Source of the DNA: Alicyclobacillus kakegawensis NBRC 103104
GTDB lineage: Bacteria > Bacillota > Bacilli > Alicyclobacillales > Alicyclobacillaceae
Length of the DNA stretch: 64,000 nucleotides
Direction of reading: 5' to 3'
Assembly (NCBI RefSeq): GCF_001552655.1
Contig: NZ_BCRP01000001.1
Span: forward strand, 62,001-126,000
The notes under the pieces were generated by a model. The model was given only the letters and a program-made list of their open reading frames with translations, did not search any database and was not told the origin of the DNA. A program made the position numbers and the translations under genes. Positions 1 to 8,554 of the stretch are shown piece after piece. Numbering within the stretch: the first letter of the stretch is position 1; each line of letters opens with the position of its first letter.

Positions 1-330
1 TCCGGGCGTGAGTTCCCGCTCGTGGGCCACGCGACGGAACGTCATCCGGCGCGGCCCTTCCACGCGCGGATAGGCGACGAGACCACCTCGTTCACGCCAG
101 GCTGCCGCCACGGGGGATACGTCCGGCTCCCCGCGCATGGCGGCGAAAAAACCGGCCGTGCCCACGCCTTGCTGAATGGGCCGCATCTCTGCCATCACGC
201 CAGCCAGGCGCTCCTGGATGGCGCGTGCCGCGCGCGCACGCTCGTCCGCGGGCAGGGCCCGCCGCAATTGCAGGAAGCGTTGCCGGGCCGCCGCCTTGTC
301 CGACTGCATCGGAGTTTGCGCCGTCTGCAT
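1..330 (-). CDS. fthC: 5-formyltetrahydrofolate cyclo-ligase, N-terminal part (cut by window edge)
   Basis: The minus strand encodes 110 residues from the ATG at 330 and runs off the left edge. This family converts 5-formyl-THF to 5,10-methenyl-THF with ATP in the cytoplasm. The visible part has the family N-terminus: a basic helix (KAAARQRFLQLRRALP), the segment GTAGFFAAMRGEPDVSP where substrate-loop residues lie, and the strand LVAYPRVEG. A GGGGTGAAAAGGG ribosome site precedes the ATG; an in-frame ATG at 309 is a weaker alternative. A -10-like TACAAT lies on the minus strand at 361-366. It is divergent from the ABC-F gene. The C-terminal half, with the glycine-rich phosphate loop, is outside the window, so the call rests on the N-terminal pattern alone. 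Confidence 0.8.
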   Translation of the reverse strand, partial: MQTAQTPMQSDKAAARQRFLQLRRALPADERARAARAIQERLAGVMAEMRPIQQGVGTAGFFAAMRGEPDVSPVAAAWRERGGLVAYPRVEGPRRMTFRRVAHERELTPG

Positions 331-483
331 CCCTTTTCACCCCGCAGAGCTTGTGCATCCATTGTACCGCAAACCAGGTTCGCCTTGTCCGGCCGCACGA
401 AAATTGGTTAAGTAGAAGGGAACGCCGGCTGCGTGCCCGCGTTGCGGCGGCGCGCCGGCGAGACCAAAGGTGGGAGCGCAACG

Positions 484-2529
484 ATGATTGTCCTGCAGGC
501 GAATCAAATCGAAAAACAATACGACGGTCACCCTGTGTTGCGGGGAGCCAATCTCGTCCTGCAAGAGCGGGACAGGGTGGCTTTGATTGGCAAAAACGGC
601 GCCGGCAAGACCACCTTGCTCCGCATTCTCGTCGGCCTGGAGCCGTGCGACGCCGGCAGCGTCAGCCTCGGCCGCGGGGTCTCCATCGGCTATGTCGCGC
701 AATATGTGGAGGCGGACGACAGGCAGACGGTGTTTGACTTTGTCGCCGGCGCCTTCGCCGGGCTGCGGCAGCTGGAAGCCGAGATGCGGGCGGCGGAAGC
801 GCAAATGGCCGATCCGTCCGTCTACGCGGACCCGCTGCGCCTGGAGGCTGTGAGCCAGCGCTACGCGCGCCTGCAACAGGAATTTGAGGAAGCGGGCGGG
901 TACGCGGTAGAGGCGCGGGTGCGCCGGGTGCTGGACGGCCTGGCGTTTCCCGCCGCGATGCACACCCAGAGCGTGCAGAGCCTGAGCGGCGGACAGAAGA
1001 CGAGGCTGTCGCTGGCGCGGCTGTTGGCCACGGAGCCGGACATCCTTGTGCTCGACGAACCGACCAACTACCTCGATACGGAGCGCTTGTCCTGGCTCGA
1101 ATCGTACCTGGCCGGGTACCCCGGCGCGGTGATCGTGGTCTCGCATGATCGCTACTTTCTGGACCAGGTGGCCACCGTCACGTATGAACTGGCGGACGGC
1201 CGCACGACACGGTACATAGGGAACTACTCCCGCTACATGGAGCAGCGGGCGGAATGGATGGAACAGGCGCAGAAGCGGTACGACGCCCAGCAGCAGGAGA
1301 TTGCCCGCATGGAGGCGTTCATCCAGAAGAACATCGCCCGTGCGTCCACGACCAGACGGGCGCAGAGCCGACGCAAGCTTCTGGAACGGATGGAACGGCT
1401 GGAACCGCCGCGAGCCGACGACAGGCGGATGGGGCTGCGGTTTTCGGCGGCCCGCGCGAGTGGGCGCGATGTGCTGAGGTTGGAGGATGTGGTGGTGGGG
1501 TTTCCGGATCGGCCCCTGGCGGGGCCCATTAACTTGCACCTGCTGCGCGGGCAGCGCCTGGCCATCATCGGCCCCAACGGAATCGGCAAGTCGACGCTGC
1601 TGAAAACCCTCGTCGGGCAAGCCCAGCCGTTGGCGGGGCGCATCCACTGGGGACAGCATGTCCACATCGGGTACTACGACCAGGAGCAAGAAAACTTGGA
1701 CGAGAGCAAAACCGTCTTGGCGCAGATTCACGACGAGTTTCCCAGCCTCGACCTGACCAGCGTGCGCACTGCGTTGGGGAGGTTTCTGTTCCGCGGCGAA
1801 GACGTCCAGCTGCCGGTCGCCGGACTCAGCGGCGGTGAGCGCAGCCGGCTTGCCCTGTGCCGGTTGATGCTGCGTCGGCCCAACGTGCTGGTGTTGGATG
1901 AACCGACCAACCACCTCGACCTGGACAGCCGGGAAGCCCTCGAGGATGCCTTGGCTGACTATGACGGCACGATTCTCTTCGTTTCGCACGACCGTTACTT
2001 CATAGACGGTCTCGCCACCCATGTGCTGCACATGGACGCCGATGGGGTGCGCTTGTACCTGGGCAATTACAGCGAGTACGTGCACAAGCGGAACGAGGAG
2101 CAAAAATGGGCGGCGACATCCGCTGCGACGCCCGCCGCAAAGACGTCCGGGCCCGGTGGCCAAGGGGCGGACAACAGAGGTGAAATCGACCCCACAGCGC
2201 AAAGGCCGGGCATAGACCCGCAAGCAGCCGCCAACGCATCGGGTCCGGCGGCGCCTGCGCCGGGTCCCGCCCGGGTGCGCTCGGCCGACCTGCGCAAGCT
2301 GCGAGCGCGCGTATCGGAACTGGAACAGCAAATCACGACCGTCGAGGAGCGGATGCAGAGCGTGGGCGAAGGCCTGGTGCAAGCCGCGCGGGACCAAGAC
2401 TACGAGGCCGGGCAGCGCCTGCAGGCCCAACATGAGCAGCTGCAAGCCCAGCACCAGCAACTGCTTACAGCCTGGGAACAGGCAGCGGCCGAGTTGGAGG
2501 CGCTGGAGCGACAGGCGCGCCAGCCCTGA
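484..2529 (+). CDS. ABC-F family ATPase (YdiF/Uup-type)
   Basis: This is a soluble 681-residue protein with two fused ATPase domains and no membrane segment, the layout of ABC-F proteins that act on ribosomes. Walker A motifs are at about residues 36-43 (GKNGAGKT) and 362-369 (GPNGIGKS). Signature motifs LSGGQ and LSGGE lie near 166 and 447, and Walker B motifs ILVLDEPTNYLD and VLVLDEPTNHLD near 188 and 470. After a linker rich in Ala, Pro and Gly, residues 602-675 form a Glu/Gln-rich coiled coil as in Uup and YdiF. The ATG at 484 is preceded by GGTGGGAG; an upstream in-frame ATG at 433 adds 17 residues of poor quality. It converges on tsaD across the DnaA-box cluster, matching the ydiF-gcp arrangement of Bacillus. 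The client process is not shown by sequence. Confidence 0.92.
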   Translation: MIVLQANQIEKQYDGHPVLRGANLVLQERDRVALIGKNGAGKTTLLRILVGLEPCDAGSVSLGRGVSIGYVAQYVEADDRQTVFDFVAGAFAGLRQLEAEMRAAEAQMADPSVYADPLRLEAVSQRYARLQQEFEEAGGYAVEARVRRVLDGLAFPAAMHTQSVQSLSGGQKTRLSLARLLATEPDILVLDEPTNYLDTERLSWLESYLAGYPGAVIVVSHDRYFLDQVATVTYELADGRTTRYIGNYSRYMEQRAEWMEQAQKRYDAQQQEIARMEAFIQKNIARASTTRRAQSRRKLLERMERLEPPRADDRRMGLRFSAARASGRDVLRLEDVVVGFPDRPLAGPINLHLLRGQRLAIIGPNGIGKSTLLKTLVGQAQPLAGRIHWGQHVHIGYYDQEQENLDESKTVLAQIHDEFPSLDLTSVRTALGRFLFRGEDVQLPVAGLSGGERSRLALCRLMLRRPNVLVLDEPTNHLDLDSREALEDALADYDGTILFVSHDRYFIDGLATHVLHMDADGVRLYLGNYSEYVHKRNEEQKWAATSAATPAAKTSGPGGQGADNRGEIDPTAQRPGIDPQAAANASGPAAPAPGPARVRSADLRKLRARVSELEQQITTVEERMQSVGEGLVQAARDQDYEAGQRLQAQHEQLQAQHQQLLTAWEQAAAELEALERQARQP

Positions 2530-2626
2530 CTGGGGCACCATGGCGGCGGAGCGAGAGCGCCCGCGCGAATCTTGGCTGCTCGGCCACTCGGCCCACTGGG
2601 CGGCTTTGGCCCATCGCCCCCGACCC

Positions 2627-2780
2627 TGTGGACAACCGTTATCCACCGATTTATCCACAATATCCACACGGTTATCCACAGGCATAAGGGCCGCCCACGT
2701 TGGCCTGGTGCCAGTTGTTCACACCGTCCACAGGGACGCCTATCCACAGTATGCACAGGTTATCCACAGGGCTGTCCACA
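2627..2780. promoter_or_regulatory. Cluster of DnaA-box-like 9-mers
   Basis: Within 154 bp between two convergent genes there are three perfect TTATCCACA boxes (2651-2659, 2672-2680, 2760-2768). One-mismatch copies to TTATNCACA are at 2639-2647, 2660-2668, 2715-2723, 2740-2748 and 2749-2757, plus TTGTCCACA on the minus strand at 2627-2635. CTGTCCACA at 2772-2780 has two mismatches. All but one point the same way. The region has no dnaA or dnaN gene and no AT-rich unwinding tract, so it is unlikely to be the origin; a DnaA-titrating or DnaA-responsive cluster is more likely. Confidence 0.8.
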
Positions 2781-2880
2781 GCTTGCCCCCAGGCTGGCCA
2801 AGTCCGGGCATCCCCGCCCTTGGCCAGCGCCAACGCGGGCCGCAGGGCATCCCAAGCGCATGCCCGCCGCTGCAAAGCGT

Positions 2881-3927
2881 TCATACCACCCGGCCGCACT
2901 GCCAGTCAGCCAGCGACACGGTGGCGTGCGCATTCAGGTGCAGGTCGTGGCGCAGCCCTCGTCGCATGGCGAAGTACCCGGCGGCGGCAATCATCGCCGC
3001 GTTGTCTGTGCACAGCCTGCGCGGCGGAAACACCACCGTAAATCCGTCCGCCTCCGCCCGCTCCGCAAGCGCCCGGCGCAGCCCTTGGTTGGCGGCGACC
3101 CCGCCGGCCACGACGACGCGGTGCAGTCCGGTCGCAGCCACCGCGCGCGCAGTCTTTTCCACAAGCACGTCGCACACCGCCTGTTGAAAACTCGCCGCCA
3201 CATCCGCAATGTCCACAGCCTCTCCCCGTTGCCGCCGCCGGTTCAACTCGTTGGCCACAGCCGTTTTGAGGCCGCTGAAACTGAAATCGAAGTTCGGCGC
3301 ATCAATCAACGACCGCGGGAAAGCATAGGCCTCTGGATTGCCCGTGAGAGCCAACTGGTCCAGCTTGGGGCCGCCGGGATAGGCGAGTCCCAGGAGGCGC
3401 GCCACCTTGTCGTAGGCCTCGCCGGCTGCGTCGTCAATGGTGCCGCCCAACCGGGTGAAGCCGAACCGCTCGTCCACCCGCAAGATCTCCGTGTGCCCGC
3501 CGGATACGACCAGGGCCAGGGCGGGCAGCCGCGCGCCCGCATCCGCCTCGTCCGCCAACAGGGCGGCGGCCACATGGCCGGCGATGTGGTGAACCCCCAC
3601 CAACGGCAACCCGCTGGCCAGGGCCATGCCCTTGGCGGCGGACACGCCGACCAACAGGGCCCCGAGCAGGCCCGGCCCATAAGTGACCGCAATCCCGTCC
3701 AACTCGGCAAAGGCAAGACCGGCTTGGGACAGCGTGTCCGCCACCACGCGCGTGACCACGGCCACATGCCGGCGCGAGGCCACCTCCGGCACCACGCCGC
3801 CAAATCGTGCGTGCACATCCATCTGCGAAGCAATGCTTTCCGCCAAAACAACGCGACCGTCGCGGACTATGGCCGCGGCGGTCTCGTCGCAACTCGTCTC
3901 AATGCCCAACAGGAGCAAGCCGTTCAC
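2881..3927 (-). CDS. tsaD: tRNA N6-adenosine threonylcarbamoyltransferase TsaD
   Basis: This 348-residue Kae1/Gcp protein transfers the threonylcarbamoyl group to A37 of ANN-decoding tRNAs, working with TsaB and TsaE. The N-terminus GIETSCDETAAAI is diagnostic. The metal-binding HHIAGH motif, the VVSGGHTEI nucleotide loop and the C-terminal CTDNAAMIAAAG motif are all present. I start it at GTG 3927, which overlaps the rimI stop in GTGA; an in-frame start at 3978 would add 17 atypical residues. It is the last gene of the amidohydrolase-thiL-tsaE-tsaB-rimI-tsaD run. Downstream lies the DnaA-box cluster and then the convergent ABC-F gene. Confidence 0.95.
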   Translation of the reverse strand: MNGLLLLGIETSCDETAAAIVRDGRVVLAESIASQMDVHARFGGVVPEVASRRHVAVVTRVVADTLSQAGLAFAELDGIAVTYGPGLLGALLVGVSAAKGMALASGLPLVGVHHIAGHVAAALLADEADAGARLPALALVVSGGHTEILRVDERFGFTRLGGTIDDAAGEAYDKVARLLGLAYPGGPKLDQLALTGNPEAYAFPRSLIDAPNFDFSFSGLKTAVANELNRRRQRGEAVDIADVAASFQQAVCDVLVEKTARAVAATGLHRVVVAGGVAANQGLRRALAERAEADGFTVVFPPRRLCTDNAAMIAAAGYFAMRRGLRHDLHLNAHATVSLADWQCGRVV

Positions 3928-4430
3928 CCTTTCTTGGCCGCCCCGTCCAGGCTGGAGAGCGGCGGCAGATTCGCCCACATGATGAGCGCGTCCTCGTGGT
4001 TGTCGGTGTAGTAGCCCTTGCGCACCCCGACCCCGTGAAAGCCGAACTTCTTGTACAGGTTCTGCGCCACCGCGTTCGACACCCGGACCTCCAGCGTCAT
4101 GCGCAGGATGCCGTTGGCCGCGCAGATGGCCATCAGCGCGCGGAGCAGGGCCTCCCCCAAATGGCGGCCGCGAAAATCCGGATCGACCGCGATGTTGGTC
4201 ACATGGCCCTCATCCACCACCAACCAGACCCCGGCGTAGCCGACCACGGTTCCCTCCCGTTCCGCGACCAGGTAGCGCGCGAACTGGTTGTCCAGCAACT
4301 CAGCCAGAAACGCCTGGCGCGACCATGGGCTCGTGAACGAGCGCTGCTCCACCCGCATCACCTGACTTATGTCGCGAACGGTCATCGGGCGCAGGTGAAA
4401 CTCGCCGGCCTCGAACTCATAGTTGGCCAT
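3924..4430 (-). CDS. rimI: Ribosomal protein S18-alanine N-acetyltransferase-type GNAT
   Basis: This is a 168-residue GNAT acetyltransferase. The acetyl-CoA loop is seen in DPDFRGRHLGEALL (R-x-x-G-x-A type), followed by LEVRVSNAVAQNLYKKFGF, the RimI hallmark with conserved Asn, Ala and Tyr. RimI acetylates the N-terminal alanine of ribosomal protein S18; the assignment also relies on its place between tsaB and tsaD. The start overlaps the tsaB end by 14 bp. ATG 4430 is used; GTG 4436, nine bases after GGAGG, is an equally good start. Confidence 0.88.
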   Translation of the reverse strand: MANYEFEAGEFHLRPMTVRDISQVMRVEQRSFTSPWSRQAFLAELLDNQFARYLVAEREGTVVGYAGVWLVVDEGHVTNIAVDPDFRGRHLGEALLRALMAICAANGILRMTLEVRVSNAVAQNLYKKFGFHGVGVRKGYYTDNHEDALIMWANLPPLSSLDGAAKKG

Positions 4431-5193
4431 GGCCACGCCCTTTCGCCTCCTCCAGTTTGACCTCAGCTTCGACAGCCAAACCATACATCGGCTCAATCTC
4501 GTGCACCTCATCCCCGCGTCTCCACGTCGCCGCCCCGGCGGCGGCAAGCCGCAGCAGCGCCGGGCCCAAGCCGCCTGCTACGGCCGCCAACGGCGCCCGC
4601 GTGTGCAGAGGGGCGATGCTTAACTCCGGCAGCACGTGGTGGGATTCGCGAAAGTCGTCGGTCACCAGGCAGAGCGGCGGCCCCTCGGGCTCAGACAGGT
4701 GAGCCGCCGCATCGGCCATCCGGCTCGACCATTCCCCCACAGGCCGCACCCGCTCCTCCTCCAATGTCCGCCAAACGCCAAACCGTTTGTGGTACAGAGC
4801 GCCAAAAGCGCGCCGACGGCGCGCGTAGACGAGCGGCATCACCAGCCAAGAAGCCGCTGTTTGGTCCGGGCAAGCCGCCTCCGCCAGAGCCCACAGTGTC
4901 GACACGGGGAGCACCGGCACACCCAACACCAGGGCCATCGCCTTCGCGGTGCTGACGGCCAGCCGCACGCCCGTGTACGATCCCGGTCCCACCCCGACGA
5001 CGATGCCCTCAAGGTCCCCGGGCTCGACGCCGGCGGTCTGGCAGACCTGCATGGCCAGCGGCTGCAGCAGCCGGGAATGGCCGCGCTGCACCAACGATGC
5101 GGCGGCGGCCGCCACCTCCACCGCGCCGTCTTCCATGCGTCCGACCGCCACAGACAACGCGTCAGTGGCCGTGTCCATGGTCAAAACAACCAT
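4417..5193 (-). CDS. tsaB: tRNA threonylcarbamoyladenosine biosynthesis protein TsaB
   Basis: A 258-residue ASKHA-fold paralogue of TsaD that scaffolds the t6A-forming complex. The N-terminus VVLTMDTATDALSVAVG and the core VVGVGPGSYTGVRLAVSTAKAMA are TsaB signatures; the metal ligands of TsaD are absent, as expected for the family. ATG 5193 has GGGTG six bases upstream and overlaps the tsaE stop by 13 bp; a GTG at 5205 is possible. The C-terminal half is more divergent and has a basic tail. Its place between tsaE and rimI supports translational coupling. Confidence 0.92.
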   Translation of the reverse strand: MVVLTMDTATDALSVAVGRMEDGAVEVAAAAASLVQRGHSRLLQPLAMQVCQTAGVEPGDLEGIVVGVGPGSYTGVRLAVSTAKAMALVLGVPVLPVSTLWALAEAACPDQTAASWLVMPLVYARRRRAFGALYHKRFGVWRTLEEERVRPVGEWSSRMADAAAHLSEPEGPPLCLVTDDFRESHHVLPELSIAPLHTRAPLAAVAGGLGPALLRLAAAGAATWRRGDEVHEIEPMYGLAVEAEVKLEEAKGRGHGQL

Positions 5194-5681
5194 CTTTTCA
5201 CCCACTCATCCAGGCGCTGCCAACTGCGCGGCCCGAGCGCCCGGCACGCGAACGTCCGCTCGTCGACGCGCGGCAGCGGCTGTTGGGCGATGTGGACGGT
5301 CAGGGCGTCCTCCAGCTCGCCCAGCACCGCCTGCGGCCACTCAATCAGCACCGCCGCCCGCCCCTCCAGGTAGTCGGCAAAACCAATCGCATCCAGCTCT
5401 GCGGCCATCGTCCCGCCTTCCTCGTACAGACGATACAGGTCCATGTGCACAAACGGGATGCGGCCGTCCTCGTATTCGGCAATCAAGGTGAAGGTCGGAC
5501 TCGTGACCTCCTGACCAATCCCGAGCCCCTCGGCCACCCCCTTGGCGAACGTCGTCTTGCCGGCACCCAAGTCACCGGACAAAAGCACCACGTCCGCAGG
5601 TTTGAGCAGGCGCCCCAACACGCGGCCTAACTTTTTCGTCTCTTGCGCAGATTGGGTGGTAAAGGTCATCGCATCGACCAT
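5181..5681 (-). CDS. tsaE: tRNA threonylcarbamoyladenosine biosynthesis ATPase TsaE
   Basis: This is a 166-residue P-loop ATPase that drives turnover of the TsaB-TsaD complex. Walker A is LSGDLGAGKTTFAKGVAEGLG near residues 35-55, followed by VTSPTFTL and the acidic segment HMDLYRLYEEG typical of TsaE. The ATG at 5681 follows GGAAGGAG at good distance. It lies 45 bases after thiL and overlaps tsaB, so it is almost certainly co-transcribed with both. Confidence 0.95.
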   Translation of the reverse strand: MVDAMTFTTQSAQETKKLGRVLGRLLKPADVVLLSGDLGAGKTTFAKGVAEGLGIGQEVTSPTFTLIAEYEDGRIPFVHMDLYRLYEEGGTMAAELDAIGFADYLEGRAAVLIEWPQAVLGELEDALTVHIAQQPLPRVDERTFACRALGPRSWQRLDEWVKRWLF

Positions 5682-5726
5682 GACCGGCTCCTTCCGCCAG
5701 GCTGTCGAACCAGGCTCTGGCTGCCA

Positions 5727-6815
5727 CTACTCTCTGAAGTGATTGTAGCCCCGCGGCTCCAGGATGTCCAAACGGCCGTCCGGGTGCTCGACAATCACCC
5801 CATCTCCCACCTCGACGCGGCCAATCTGGGTTAGCCTCACGCCCTCTGCCTCCAACTGCGCGAGCGCGCGGGCAAACGCTAACGGCGGCGCCGTGCCGAC
5901 CAACTCAAAGTCTTCGCCCCCGTACCAGGCCCAATCAGACGCGGGCACCCCAAAGCGGCGCCCCGCGTTGATCGCCGCCGGGTGCAGCGGCAGTTTGTCC
6001 GCGCGCACCCGCAGCCGCACCTGACTGGCCTCCGCAATCTCGTTCAACTCATTCGCCAACCCGTCGCTGATATCGTTCAACGCGTTCGATCCGCACCTGC
6101 GCAGCACCTCTCCGGCCAGCACCTGGGGCACGGGACGGCGATGCGCCCGCACCAGGTACTCCACCTCGTCCGGCGCCAGCCCGCCCAGCCCGGCCGGTCC
6201 GATGGCGGGCTGGGCTCCTTGTGTCCCGCCAACCGGCGACACCCCACCGCCCGCTGCCGCCCGCTCCAACCCGGCCAGGCGCCGGAGCACCTCCAAGCCG
6301 GCGGCCGATACACCCACCCAGCCGGTGACAAACACCACATCCCCAGGCTGCGCCAGCGAACGCAGCCGCGCGCCCCCGGCCGGGACGGTGCCGAACACGG
6401 TGCTGGTCAACACCAGCGGCCCCGCGGTGCCGACCGTGTCGCCTCCGACCAGCGGGCAGGCGAAGGTTTTGCAGACCTCTGCCACGCCGTCGTACAAGGC
6501 CGTCAGACGCTCGGCGGGCCAACTCCCCTGTTTGGGGACCGCCACGGCCAGCACCGCCCCTCGCGGCCGGCCGCCCATGGCCGCGATGTCACTGATAGAG
6601 ACGGCGAGCGCCTTCCACCCCACATCCTCCGGGCGCATCGTGGCGTCGAGAAAGTGCACCCCTTCCACCAGGGTGTCGGTGCTGACCAGCCACTCGTCGC
6701 CGTCCACTCCCGCCAGCACCGCCGCGTCGTCGCCGATCCCGGCCACCACCCCCGGCGCCGCCTGTTCCAGTCGCTCCGCCAAACTGCGAATCAAAGCAAA
6801 CTCGTCCAGGTTCAC
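5727..6815 (-). CDS. thiL: Thiamine-monophosphate kinase
   Basis: ThiL phosphorylates thiamine monophosphate to the active diphosphate. The 362-residue protein shows VVAGIGDDAAVL, VSTDTLVEGVHF and CPLVGGDTVGT, the Mg-ATP binding motifs of the PurM/ThiL superfamily. The GTG at 6815 overlaps the upstream amidohydrolase stop (GTGA) and is preceded by GGAGAG; the open frame continues upstream but that part is only the opposite frame of the amidohydrolase. A Gly/Pro/Ala-rich insertion near residues 180-210 (codons about 6185-6275) is longer than usual and probably a surface loop. It sits directly before tsaE, as in Bacillus. Confidence 0.93.
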   Translation of the reverse strand: MNLDEFALIRSLAERLEQAAPGVVAGIGDDAAVLAGVDGDEWLVSTDTLVEGVHFLDATMRPEDVGWKALAVSISDIAAMGGRPRGAVLAVAVPKQGSWPAERLTALYDGVAEVCKTFACPLVGGDTVGTAGPLVLTSTVFGTVPAGGARLRSLAQPGDVVFVTGWVGVSAAGLEVLRRLAGLERAAAGGGVSPVGGTQGAQPAIGPAGLGGLAPDEVEYLVRAHRRPVPQVLAGEVLRRCGSNALNDISDGLANELNEIAEASQVRLRVRADKLPLHPAAINAGRRFGVPASDWAWYGGEDFELVGTAPPLAFARALAQLEAEGVRLTQIGRVEVGDGVIVEHPDGRLDILEPRGYNHFRE

Positions 6816-8434
6816 CGCAGTCTCTCCGTCCTCCCGTTGTGTGCATACGCCACGCGTCCGCCGACCACCGTCCACAACACCCGCGCCTCCAACAGCGCGT
6901 CCTCCGCTTCCGCCAACACATCGCGGCTGAGCACGGTCAAATCCGCCCAGGCTCCCGGCCGAATGACCCCCTTGACCGCCTCGCGCCGGTTGGCGCGGCA
7001 AGCCCCCTGTGTGAACAGGCGGACGGCCGTCTCCCGGTCCAACACCTGCGAGAGCGTGAAGCCAGGGCCCTTTGCATGCGGCGGCCGTCGCGTGACGGCC
7101 GCGTGAATCCCCAGCAGCGGGTTGATGGGCTCCACGGGCGCGTCCGATCCGCCACACAACCCAATCCCTGCCTCGGCCAGCGTCCGCCACGCACACACTC
7201 CGCTCAGCCTTGCCGGGCCCAGCCGCTCCTCAACCCACGGGAAGTCGCTGACCGCAAAGCGAGGCTGAATGTCGACGATGATGCGCTCCCCAAGCGCTTG
7301 CATCCGGCGGACCAGGTCCGGGCGCACCACCTCCGCGTGGACGATGCGATCCGGAAGGCTGCTGCCTCCTCCCTGCTCGAAGGCGGTGAGGGTCATGTCG
7401 AGCGCGGCATCCCCGATGGCGTGGACGGCGGCCGCAAACCCGAGGTCGTGTGCAGCCCGGACGCGCGCGGTCAACTCCTCCGGGCTGCACACGGGTATCC
7501 CCCGCCACCCCGGGACGTCCGTGTAGTCTGCTGCCAGCCAGGCGGTGCGCGCTCCCAGCGCCCCGTCCGCAAACAGCTTGATGGCCCCGACCTCCAGCCA
7601 CTCGTCGGGTGCCGGCAGATCGGCCAGGGCACGCCGGCACTCCGTTAGAAAGGAGCTGTCCACCAGTTGGTGCACGCGCAGCGCCACCCCGTCCTGGCGA
7701 ATGAGTTCATGGTAGAGCGTCCACGTGGCGGCGAAACCGCCGAACGTGCGCGTGTCGTCCGTGTGCACAGCCGTGATGCCGTTGGCCAGAGCCGCCTCCA
7801 TGCCCAGCCGCAGCATTTGCTTGTCTTCCGACCGCGAGCGCGGCGGAATGGCTCGCAGGATGGGGAGAATCGCGTTGTCGTGCACCAACCCGGCGACTTC
7901 GCCGCGCTCGTCGCGGACAAACCGGCCGTCCTTCGGATCAGGAGGCGTCAGTCCCAGGCCTGATTTCCACAGCGCCTCTGTATTGACCAAGTACGCGTGG
8001 TGGCAGATGCGCGTCAAAACCAGCGGCCGTCCCCCGGCCGCCTCGTCCAGCTCTTGTCTGCTCGGCCAGCGGGCTTCATCGAAGCGGTTTTCATCCCAAC
8101 CCGCGCCCAGCAGCCACGCGCCGGGCGGCAGCGCGGACGCGCGTTCACGCACCCGTTGCAGCAGTTCATGTTGCGACTTGACGCCGGTCAAATCCAGCTG
8201 CATCGCCTGCTCGCCCACCGCGCTCACGTGCAGGTGGCTGTCCACGAAGCCTGGCAGGACGGTGGCGCCCTCCACGTCTAACACGGCATCCAGGCGCGCC
8301 CCCAGCTGCAGCCGCAGCTCCTGCCGCTCCCCGACCGCTATGATGACCCCGTCCTCCACGATCAGCGCGTCAAAGCGCGGCTGCCTGGGATTGAAGGTGT
8401 AGCCGTTCGCCCCCACCAACATCCACACCGCCAT
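6812..8434 (-). CDS. Amidohydrolase family protein (YtcJ-like, amidohydrolase 3)
   Basis: A 540-residue metal-dependent hydrolase. The N-terminal half carries VLPGFVDSHLHV (the HxH metal motif near residue 65), the middle AVHTDDTRTFGG and VHAIGDAALDMTLTAF, and the end GGSDAPVEPINPLLGIHAAVTRR, with the family's aspartate and His positions. YtcJ-like enzymes act on N-substituted formamides or similar amides; the substrate here cannot be read from sequence. The stop overlaps the thiL start by four bases, so translation of thiL is probably coupled to it. Start choice is uncertain: ATG 8434 sits immediately after GAGGGGGGA, and GTG 8428 has better spacing. Confidence 0.85.
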   Translation of the reverse strand: MAVWMLVGANGYTFNPRQPRFDALIVEDGVIIAVGERQELRLQLGARLDAVLDVEGATVLPGFVDSHLHVSAVGEQAMQLDLTGVKSQHELLQRVRERASALPPGAWLLGAGWDENRFDEARWPSRQELDEAAGGRPLVLTRICHHAYLVNTEALWKSGLGLTPPDPKDGRFVRDERGEVAGLVHDNAILPILRAIPPRSRSEDKQMLRLGMEAALANGITAVHTDDTRTFGGFAATWTLYHELIRQDGVALRVHQLVDSSFLTECRRALADLPAPDEWLEVGAIKLFADGALGARTAWLAADYTDVPGWRGIPVCSPEELTARVRAAHDLGFAAAVHAIGDAALDMTLTAFEQGGGSSLPDRIVHAEVVRPDLVRRMQALGERIIVDIQPRFAVSDFPWVEERLGPARLSGVCAWRTLAEAGIGLCGGSDAPVEPINPLLGIHAAVTRRPPHAKGPGFTLSQVLDRETAVRLFTQGACRANRREAVKGVIRPGAWADLTVLSRDVLAEAEDALLEARVLWTVVGGRVAYAHNGRTERLR

Positions 8435-8554
8435 TCCCCCCTCGGTCTGCCCCGAATCCTCGTTGCCTCGTCCCTTGTGCCCTTATGATAGCAGGCGAAG
8501 CCAACCGGCGCATGACCGGCGGCGGGACATGTTTGCCGGTGGACGGGCGTATGT

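Noticed and set aside
337-2685. A 782-codon open frame on the minus strand
   Set aside because: It lies opposite the ABC-F gene, whose motifs are unambiguous, and its translation is a biased Arg/Pro/His/Leu-rich sequence typical of the antisense of a high-GC gene.
2620-2790. Repeated TTATCCAC motifs as a CRISPR array or as oriC
   Set aside because: Units are 9 bases with irregular spacing and no cas genes, so not CRISPR; no dnaA, dnaN or AT-rich unwinding region is near, so an origin is unlikely.
2572-4011. A 479-codon open frame on the plus strand across tsaD
   Set aside because: It is antisense to tsaD and runs through the DnaA-box cluster; the protein is low in family-like features.
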